From: Geobacteraceae bacterium
GTDB taxonomy: Bacteria; Desulfobacterota; Desulfuromonadia; Desulfuromonadales; Geopsychrobacteraceae
Reading direction: 5' to 3'
Length of the DNA: 6,438 nucleotides
Assembly: GCA_027064785.1 (NCBI GenBank)
Contig: JAMOPE010000414.1
Coordinates: 1 to 6,438, forward strand
Positions 1 through 4,999 of the stretch are shown piece by piece; the first letter of the stretch is position 1, and every line of letters begins with the position of its first letter. The notes below the pieces were generated by a model that saw only the letters and a program-made list of their open reading frames with translations, was not told the DNA's origin and made no database searches. Made by a program: the position numbers and the translations under genes.

Positions 1-104
1 TGCTTCCTTAATGTGAAAGCTGATTATGGCTTGACCATCTGTTCCTCAAGAGTCTACCACCCATCCCTCCCCCGCACTTCTGACACTACTAAAAAGTAAC
101 ACTG

Positions 105-144
105 ATATCTCGCCATGTTACCGCCTAGTAACATGGCGAGATAT
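105..144. repeat. Perfect 17-bp inverted repeat, 6-nt loop
   Basis: The left arm ATATCTCGCCATGTTAC (105-121) and right arm GTAACATGGCGAGATAT (128-144) are exact reverse complements around the loop CGCCTA. The repeat begins 5 nt after the TAA that closes the frame open from base 1, which fits a transcript end for an upstream gene. However, no T tract follows directly on either strand: the plus strand continues ACAATAAAAA, and on the minus strand TTTTT comes only about 9 nt later. It could instead be an operator palindrome or a copy of a dispersed intergenic repeat. The symmetry is certain; the role is not. Confidence 0.75.
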
Positions 145-196
145 ACAATAAAAACGATACAGCAGCAATCACTTACTTTTTTTTTCGGCATGCCCA

Positions 197-224
197 TTGC
201 TTACTGTTTTTCGAGTGTTATGCT
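197..224 (+). promoter_or_regulatory. Candidate sigma70-type extended -10 promoter
   Basis: TTGCTT (197-202) is separated by 16 nt from TATGCT (219-224), which is preceded by TG at 216-217, giving an extended -10 element (TGTTATGCT). Match to consensus is only 3/6 at -35 and 4/6 at -10. Transcription would start near 230 and produce a leader of about 175 nt that includes both structures further down. No sigma54 (-24/-12) element, convincing FNR/HcpR-type palindrome or NarL heptamer was found. This is the best candidate seen, and it is weak. Confidence 0.25.
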
Positions 225-253
225 TTTTTAGTAGGAAATAGAGATATATTTTG

Positions 254-318
254 GTTGAGGGGATGAAGCGGATAGCCGCTGAAAATATTGACTACGCTAT
301 TTTCTTTATCCCTTCTAC
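254..318 (+). promoter_or_regulatory. Potential three-way-junction leader RNA
   Basis: Three nested helices can form. P1 pairs GAGGGGAT (257-264) with ATCCCTTC (308-315), 8 bp with one G-U, and may extend past a T-T mismatch to G254-C318 and T255-A317. P2 pairs AGCGG (267-271) with CCGCT (276-280) around the tetraloop ATAG. P3 pairs GAAAATA (281-287) with TATTTTC (298-304) around a 10-nt loop. Only GA (265-266) and TTT (305-307) remain unpaired in the junction. I do not recognise a known riboswitch class (it does not match the GEMM or Moco motifs as I remember them). The pairing is seen in the sequence; the function is inference. Confidence 0.25.
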
Positions 319-325
319 GCAAGTT

Positions 326-366
326 ATTTTTCTGCCATCAGGATCTGCCACTCTGAGCAGAAAAAT
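326..366 (+). promoter_or_regulatory. Leader hairpin upstream of the first gene's SD
   Basis: ATTTTTCTGC (326-335) is the exact reverse complement of GCAGAAAAAT (357-366). An inner helix TCAG (338-341) / CTGA (353-356) extends it past a 2-nt bulge, leaving an 11-nt loop. A shorter competing hairpin, TCTGC (344-348) with GCAGA (357-361), uses the same right arm. The nonamer TCTGAGCAG in the right arm (352-360) recurs at 387-395, overlapping the start of the Shine-Dalgarno sequence, so the left arm can also pair with the ribosome binding region. This would suit a translational switch, but no ligand or protein is indicated. Confidence 0.35.
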
Positions 367-393
367 CCCATCAAACCGAGCTTTTATCTGAGC

Positions 394-400
394 AGGAGGT
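394..400 (+). promoter_or_regulatory. Ribosome binding site of the tetraheme cytochrome
   Basis: AGGAGGT, a near-perfect Shine-Dalgarno, ends 5 nt before the GTG at 406. This spacing selects the GTG as start: the ATG at 401 directly abuts the SD and is followed at once by TAG (404-406). Confidence 0.8.
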
Positions 401-405
401 ATGTA

Positions 406-768
406 GTGAAAAAACAAGTTTTGGTTCTATTGGCACTGGCTACATTGGTCGTGTTAGCAGCCTGCAGCAGCATGTTGCCGACAGCGACCAAAGCAGGACA
501 CCCTTCCTTAAGTGAGCAGGATATGCTGATTGCCTGTTCTGATTGCCACCGGGAGGTGACTCCAACAGTCTACAGTGAGTGGTATGACAGCACTCACGGA
601 ATCGGCAACGTCAAATGTTATCAATGCCATGGAACTTACGAGAACCTCCAGGTTACTCCAGATATGGTTCAGTCATGCGGTTCCTGCCACACTGACAAAC
701 TGGGAGAGCATACCGGTAAACAAACTTGCTGGGAATGTCACGATGTTCACAGCTTCTTGATCAACTAA
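406..768 (+). CDS. Tetraheme cytochrome c lipoprotein (NapM-like)
   Basis: A periplasm-facing electron carrier of 120 aa. A lipoprotein signal peptide with lipobox LAAC puts the lipidated cysteine at C20; the following residue is Ser, which under the enterobacterial +2 rule would favour the outer membrane. The mature part of about 100 residues has four CxxCH heme motifs at C44-H48, C71-H75, C91-H95 and C108-H112. It has exactly four other histidines (H32, H64, H102, H115), so bis-His ligation of all four hemes is possible. Its place immediately before napA matches NapM, the tetraheme cytochrome of Desulfovibrio-type nap clusters, and it probably passes electrons from NapG/NapH to NapA. The start is GTG, chosen by the strong SD; napA follows after 22 nt. 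The four-heme lipoprotein call is firm; the NapM orthology is inferred from size, heme count and context. Confidence 0.9.
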   Translation: MKKQVLVLLALATLVVLAACSSMLPTATKAGHPSLSEQDMLIACSDCHREVTPTVYSEWYDSTHGIGNVKCYQCHGTYENLQVTPDMVQSCGSCHTDKLGEHTGKQTCWECHDVHSFLIN

Positions 769-790
769 AAAGAGAGAAAGGGAGGAGACT

Positions 791-3181
791 ATGAGTTTAT
801 CACGTCGTGACTTTATCAAAAATACAGCTGCGTTGACGGCAGCATCTTATATCGGGATGAATCTGCCTTTTGTTGCCGGTGAGGCTAACGCCGCAGATGT
901 GGCAAGTTGGCATCGTGGCACCTGTCGTCTCTGTGGCACCGGTTGTCGGGTTCAGCTGGGTATCAATTCCAAGGGGCAGCCAGTGGCAATGCGTGGCGAA
1001 CCGAAATCCCGGACCAACTTCGGCTATTTGTGCATGAAGGGGATGATGTTTTACAAGATCATGAACCATCCCGACCGCTTGACTATGCCGTTGTATCGGG
1101 AGCGCAAAGATCAGCCCTTTAAAGAAATTTCGTGGGATAAGGCACTGGATATCGCTGCCAGAAAATTTGCCGAGGCCAAGCAGCAGTACGGGCCGAACAG
1201 TACGGCCTATTACGGTTCAGGGCAGTGCCTGACCGAGGAAACTTATCTGTTTCAGAAAATTATGCGGGCTGCATTGCAGACCAACAATGTCGAAGGTAAT
1301 CCACGACTTTGCATGGCCAGTGCCGTCGGTGGCTACTTGACCTCCTTTGGTGCGGATGAACCGATTGGCAGCTACGCGAATATTGAAAAATCCTCGTGTA
1401 TGTTTCTGATTGGCTCCAATATGGCAGAGGCTCATCCGGTCATTTTCCGCCGGGTTATGCGTCACAAAATGAATAATAAGGACAAGGTCAAGGTCATCAA
1501 CGCTGACCCACGCTTTTCTGCAACCAGCCGGATTGCCGATATGCACATGCAGTTCAAACCTGGTACCGACCTGGCAATGCTCAACGCAATGGCCTACACC
1601 ATCATCGATGAAAAACTGTATGATAAAGAATTCATCGCCGACTATGCGGTGTTCCGTAAGGGCAAAAAAGTCCTGGTTGATATGGAGGCCTACTGGAAGT
1701 CTCTACAGGACTACACTCCCGAAAAAGCTGCCAAAATTTGCGGCGGCAACATCACCGCAAAGATGATCCGTGAAGCGGCACGCATGTTTGCCAAGAGTGA
1801 TGGAACGGTCAGTTTCTGGTGTATGGGGATCAACCAGCGTAAGCGCGGGGTCTGGGCCAACAATCTGATCCATAATCTGCATATCCTTACCGGTCAACTG
1901 TGTCGCGAGGGGGCAGACAGTTTCTCTTTGACCGGCCAGCCAAATGCTTGTGGCGGCGTGCGTGAAGGTGGCGGTCTGTGCCATATCCTGCCGGGGCACC
2001 GTCTTGTCGTCAAAGAAAAGCTGCGAAATCAGGTGGAAGATGCCTGGGGGATTCCGCGAGGGCGGATCGCACCAAAACCGGGCGCGCATACGATCAAGAT
2101 GTTCCAGCAGGTCAACTCTGCCGACATCAAGGCAATCTGGATCAACTGCACCAGTCCTGCGCAATCGTTGCCTAACGTTGACCTCTATCGCAAAGGGATG
2201 GCTCGCGAGGATGTCTTCATCGTCACCAGCGATATCTTCCCGACCCGGACGACGGAGTTATCAAATCTGGTTTTGCCAACAGCTTTTCACTTTGAAAAGA
2301 GTGGTGTTTACGGGTGTACCGAGCGCCGTAGTCAACTGACCCCCAAAGTCGTTCAGTCTCCGGGTGAGGCGCGCCCTGAAACCTGGATTGCGACCGAGTG
2401 GTGTGCCAGGATGGCAAAATATTTGAATGATCCGGTTGTCCTGCAGACAGTGAAACCATTTCTTGGCAAGGAGATGTATGTTGAGCAGCCTCAGGCCATT
2501 TGGGATGAGTATACGCAGAAATTGACCAAAGGCCGGGATAACGATCTGCGTGGTGCCAGTTACACGGTGCTGAAGCAAATGGCCGATGGAGTTCAGTGGC
2601 CGGCACCAACGGAGGCCTTTGCCCTGACCGGTGGAACGGTGATGAAGTTTGTTAAGGGGGTCGACCCGATGGCGACCAGCATGTCCAAAAACGAAAAACC
2701 ATTCCAGTTCTATGGCCCGGCACACCCCGATAAAAAACTCTGGATCTGGATACGGCCGCAGGCGGGTGCTGATGAAGAGCCCGATGCTGATTGGCCGATG
2801 TATCTTTCCACCGGGCGGGTCATTGACCACTGGCATACGACCAGCATGACTGGGCGGATTCCGGAGCTGATGCGTGCCAACCCGTACTCTTTTGTTGAAA
2901 TCAACCCGAAAGATGCCATGAGATACGGGATCAAGCCGAATGATATGGTCGAAATCGAGTCACGTCGTGGCAAGGTCACCATGCCTGCCAAGGTCATGGA
3001 AGGGCCGATTGAAGGGATGGTCTTTGCCTATTGGCACGATATGCACGAGGATCGGATGATCAACAAGGTGGTCAAAGACAGCTTTGATCCAGGTTCCAAG
3101 GAACCGGAATTCAAGATCTGTGCATGTCGGATCAAGCGAGTTTCCGGGCCGAAAGCACTGAAACCATTTATTGTGACCTGA
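791..3181 (+). CDS. napA: Periplasmic nitrate reductase catalytic subunit NapA
   Basis: A 796-aa Mo-bis-MGD enzyme reducing nitrate to nitrite in the periplasm. A Tat signal, SRRDFIKN at residues 4-11, ends in a likely ANA cleavage site after A34. The [4Fe-4S] cysteines C45, C48, C52 and C81 (Cx2Cx3Cx28C) are followed by the conserved K83 of the CMKG motif. C174 in NPRLCMASAV is the Mo ligand, followed by M175; R352 in NQRKRG lies where NapA enzymes carry an active-site Arg. Further NapA hallmarks are SLTGQPNACGG (379-389), TGRVIDHWHTTSMTGR (674-689) and the C-terminal DPGSKEPEFK. Length lies between the short Desulfovibrio monomeric form (about 750) and the E. coli form (828). An SD GGAGG (781-785) sits 5 nt before the ATG. 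Napdgh neighbours support nitrate as substrate over related oxyanions. napB is absent, so the enzyme may act as a monomer. Confidence 0.95.
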   Translation: MSLSRRDFIKNTAALTAASYIGMNLPFVAGEANAADVASWHRGTCRLCGTGCRVQLGINSKGQPVAMRGEPKSRTNFGYLCMKGMMFYKIMNHPDRLTMPLYRERKDQPFKEISWDKALDIAARKFAEAKQQYGPNSTAYYGSGQCLTEETYLFQKIMRAALQTNNVEGNPRLCMASAVGGYLTSFGADEPIGSYANIEKSSCMFLIGSNMAEAHPVIFRRVMRHKMNNKDKVKVINADPRFSATSRIADMHMQFKPGTDLAMLNAMAYTIIDEKLYDKEFIADYAVFRKGKKVLVDMEAYWKSLQDYTPEKAAKICGGNITAKMIREAARMFAKSDGTVSFWCMGINQRKRGVWANNLIHNLHILTGQLCREGADSFSLTGQPNACGGVREGGGLCHILPGHRLVVKEKLRNQVEDAWGIPRGRIAPKPGAHTIKMFQQVNSADIKAIWINCTSPAQSLPNVDLYRKGMAREDVFIVTSDIFPTRTTELSNLVLPTAFHFEKSGVYGCTERRSQLTPKVVQSPGEARPETWIATEWCARMAKYLNDPVVLQTVKPFLGKEMYVEQPQAIWDEYTQKLTKGRDNDLRGASYTVLKQMADGVQWPAPTEAFALTGGTVMKFVKGVDPMATSMSKNEKPFQFYGPAHPDKKLWIWIRPQAGADEEPDADWPMYLSTGRVIDHWHTTSMTGRIPELMRANPYSFVEINPKDAMRYGIKPNDMVEIESRRGKVTMPAKVMEGPIEGMVFAYWHDMHEDRMINKVVKDSFDPGSKEPEFKICACRIKRVSGPKALKPFIVT

Positions 3182-3211
3182 TTTTTCGGGAAGGTGATTT
3201 TATAATTACAG

Positions 3212-3239
3212 GTCGGGGCAATTCCTGAATTGCCCCGAC
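3212..3239 (+). repeat. Perfect 13-bp intercistronic hairpin, napA-napD
   Basis: GTCGGGGCAATTC (3212-3224) and GAATTGCCCCGAC (3227-3239) are exact reverse complements separated by CT, so in RNA a 12-bp stem with a CCTG loop would form. It begins 30 nt after the napA stop, and the napD SD AAAGGA (3241-3246) starts 1 nt after it ends. No U tract follows on either strand, so it is not a standard intrinsic terminator. It is better read as a 3' stabiliser for the napA message, an RNA processing site, or a brake on napD translation that sets different protein levels within one operon. Confidence 0.8.
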
Positions 3240-3252
3240 AAAAGGAATAAAT

Positions 3253-3564
3253 ATGCCTATAGGTGGTTTTGTTATCGCCCTGGATCGATCAATCCAAGAT
3301 GAGGTACTGACTCAGTTTGCCAAATTCTCCCAGATCGAAATTCATGGTGTCGATGAAGAAGGAAATGCGGTGGCAGTTATTGACACTGAGACCTCGGATG
3401 AAATGGAACAATTGACCAGAGACTTACAGAAGATCGATGGCGTTCTTTCGTTGGGAGTAACTTACTTTCATGCTGAAGATGAAATTGAAAAAATTGAAAG
3501 TGGTGAACTTAAACCGACCCTTTCCTTTGGACGAAAAGGGGAAAAGCCGGCGAACTGTTCTTAA
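3253..3564 (+). CDS. napD: NapA maturation chaperone NapD
   Basis: A small cytoplasmic chaperone of 103 aa that, in the characterised family, binds the Tat signal of NapA and holds back export until the cofactor is in place. The protein has the NapD pattern: an N-terminal IGGFVIALD strand, a helix, an IEIHGVDEEGNAVAVID segment (28-44), then a helix and a VLSLGVTYFHAED strand (64-76), consistent with a ferredoxin-like fold. It is longer than E. coli NapD (87 aa) because of a charged tail (about 77-103) that overlaps the start of napG. An SD AAAGGA lies 6 nt before the ATG. It sits between napA and napG as in Desulfovibrio-type clusters. Identification rests on size, pattern and context and is quite safe. 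Confidence 0.85.
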   Translation: MPIGGFVIALDRSIQDEVLTQFAKFSQIEIHGVDEEGNAVAVIDTETSDEMEQLTRDLQKIDGVLSLGVTYFHAEDEIEKIESGELKPTLSFGRKGEKPANCS

Positions 3565-4150
3565 ATTTCTGGCAGCTGTTGCCGGATTTTTCTGTGTTCC
3601 GACAGTATCCCAGGCCAAAACTCTGGCGGCCTCACCCCTCCGGGATAATTTTCTCCGCCCCCCCGGAGCTGTTATGGAACACGTTTATCCGGGCAAGTGT
3701 ATCCGCTGTGGCCGTTGTGTAGAAGTCTGTCCTTATCGTTGCATTGAGTTGCTCGATATTCGTCACGGTCTCAGTGCCGGAACTCCCATCATCGATGTTG
3801 AAAAAAAACCCTGTTTTCTGTGCATGAAGTGTGTCCACGTCTGCCCTACCGGGGCACTGCTCCCTATCGAACAGCACGAGACCCGAATGGGTTTGGCGGT
3901 GATTGATCAGCATACCTGCGTTTCCTGGAAACCCGACAGCCTGTTGATGTGTAAAACCTGCTATAACGTCTGTCCGTTTCGTGACACTGCAATCCGCATG
4001 GAAGAATTTAAGCCCTACGTAGATGAACGTTACTGTGTCGGCTGTGGTATTTGTACCAATGCCTGTCTGGTAAATCGGGAGCAGGGGGGGAAAGCGATCA
4101 ATATTAAACCGATCTACGCCACTATCAAATTGCCAGAGGTCCCACAATGA
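3470..4150 (+). CDS. napG: Ferredoxin-type periplasmic protein NapG
   Basis: An electron carrier of the NapGH quinol dehydrogenase, exported by Tat with KSRRTVLKF at residues 25-33 and a likely SQA cleavage site near A49. After the family segment LRPPGAV (62-68) come four [4Fe-4S] sets: C77/C80/C83/C87; C115/C118/C121/C125; C150/C161/C164/C168; and C189/C192/C195/C199. HGLSAGTP (99-106) and TRMGLAV (138-144) also match NapG. The start is uncertain: ATG 3470 is the most upstream, with GGGAG 12 nt before it, and overlaps napD by 95 nt; ATG 3479, GTG 3500/3503 and TTG 3527 are in-frame alternatives, the last giving a more typical Tat leader but no SD. Translation is probably coupled to napD. The stop overlaps the napH start by ATGA. 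Confidence 0.9.
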   Translation: MLKMKLKKLKVVNLNRPFPLDEKGKSRRTVLKFLAAVAGFFCVPTVSQAKTLAASPLRDNFLRPPGAVMEHVYPGKCIRCGRCVEVCPYRCIELLDIRHGLSAGTPIIDVEKKPCFLCMKCVHVCPTGALLPIEQHETRMGLAVIDQHTCVSWKPDSLLMCKTCYNVCPFRDTAIRMEEFKPYVDERYCVGCGICTNACLVNREQGGKAINIKPIYATIKLPEVPQ

Positions 4151-4980
4151 TGCGCTGGAGCTGGGGTAATAAGCGTTTATTGGTTCTTGCCGGAGCATTC
4201 GCGCTGTTGTTGCTGGCACCATTGCTGAATTACTATTACGACATCAATTTTATCCAGGGCTGGTATCAATCAATCGGTATCGGCGACTTCTGGATTGTTT
4301 CCCCTCTGGAGGGACTGGAAAGTTTGCTGGTAACTCGAGAGCCCTTCGGGCCGCTATTGGCGGCATTGTTTTTCCCGGTGCTGCTGGCACTGCTTCTGGG
4401 GCGAGTGTTCTGTAGCTGGATCTGTCCGATTACGTTTCTTACGGAAGTGTCGGAGCGCTTGAAAAAACTGCTGAGCAAAAAAACGGCAACGCCCGAGCGC
4501 TGGACTTTATTTCGCCAGATGTTGTGGTTTGCTCTGGGTTTGGAACTGTTTCTGACTCTGGTTCTGGGTGCACCGATATTTGTGTTTATGTCTCCGCCGG
4601 GCCTGATCGGTCGGGAACTGATGATGCTGATCTTTTTTAGAACCTTGCCGTTAGAGGGATTAATTATCATCCTGGTTCTGATTCTTAATCTGACGAGCAA
4701 GCGCTTTTACTGCCGTTACCTTTGTCCCCTGGGGGCATTTTTGGCGTTGTTGGGGATGAAACGACGGGTACGCATTGAAAATATTTTGCAGAATTGCAAG
4801 GGCTGTCGTACCTGTGATCGTGCCTGCCCCATGGGGTTGAGCCCCAGCGTGGGTGAAGGGACAACCGTCTATTGCTGGAACTGCGGTACCTGTATCGATA
4901 ATTGTCCGTATGGGCAACTTGTGTTTAAAGTGAAAAAAGAGGAGTCCCGTCCACCCATACCTATGCAGAAACGTTCCTGA
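4147..4980 (+). CDS. napH: Membrane quinol dehydrogenase subunit NapH
   Basis: A 277-aa inner-membrane iron-sulfur protein that takes electrons from menaquinol or ubiquinol and hands them to NapG. Four hydrophobic segments are visible, around residues 11-27, 67-88, 123-148 and 169-182. Two CxxxCP motifs (C89/C93 and C189/C193), typical of NapH and related proteins such as NosR and CcoG, lie at the ends of helices two and four. The C-terminal domain has two [4Fe-4S] sets: C217/C220/C223/C227 and C243/C246/C249/C253, expected on the cytoplasmic side. The ATG at 4147 overlaps the napG TGA; a second in-frame ATG at 4150 would also serve. With NapC absent here, NapGH is the only visible entry point for quinol electrons. 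Confidence 0.92.
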   Translation: MMRWSWGNKRLLVLAGAFALLLLAPLLNYYYDINFIQGWYQSIGIGDFWIVSPLEGLESLLVTREPFGPLLAALFFPVLLALLLGRVFCSWICPITFLTEVSERLKKLLSKKTATPERWTLFRQMLWFALGLELFLTLVLGAPIFVFMSPPGLIGRELMMLIFFRTLPLEGLIIILVLILNLTSKRFYCRYLCPLGAFLALLGMKRRVRIENILQNCKGCRTCDRACPMGLSPSVGEGTTVYCWNCGTCIDNCPYGQLVFKVKKEESRPPIPMQKRS

Positions 4981-4999
4981 TTGCCCGAAGGAGAGATCG

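Larger units (their letters stand above)
1..405. other. Non-coding upstream region of the nap operon
   Basis: No gene can be supported in this stretch. The frame starting at base 1 is open for 32 codons to a TAA at 97-99, but the encoded peptide shows no recognisable family, so a truncated upstream gene is possible but unproven. The region is A+T-rich compared with the genes and contains a T9 tract (177-185), a perfect inverted repeat, a weak promoter candidate and two further potential RNA structures, listed separately. Its length (about 180 nt from the candidate promoter to the first start codon) leaves room for regulation of the operon in the 5' leader. No tRNA or rRNA sequence, transposase or CRISPR-type repeat was seen. 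Confidence 0.6.

Noticed and set aside
31..49. TTGA...TCAA, reminiscent of an FNR/HcpR-type site
   Set aside because: The half-sites are 11 nt apart instead of the 6 expected between TTGA and TCAA in an FNR site.
1..99. Frame open from base 1 to TAA 97-99, possibly the end of an upstream gene
   Set aside because: Only 32 codons, no recognisable domain and no coding signature; kept as a possibility in the region note only.
259..284. Hammerhead-ribozyme-like core: GATGA, stem, GAAA
   Set aside because: GATGA followed by a 5-bp stem and GAAA recalls the hammerhead core, but the essential C3 and U4 of CUGANGA are replaced by G, so it should not cleave.
401..406. ATG-TAG start-stop directly after the SD of the cytochrome gene
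   Set aside because: The ATG abuts the SD with no spacing, too close for initiation; GTG 406 has proper spacing.
2261..2836. 191-codon open frame on the minus strand
   Set aside because: Antisense shadow of napA, with no known domain; the plus strand carries conserved NapA motifs throughout.
3638..3668. CTCCGGG / CCCGGAG inverted repeat inside napG
   Set aside because: Seven bp with a 17-nt loop within a coding region; likely chance in a C/G-rich stretch.
3632..4222. 196-codon open frame on the minus strand
   Set aside because: Antisense to napG/napH, whose cysteine motifs are intact on the plus strand; no domain is recognisable.
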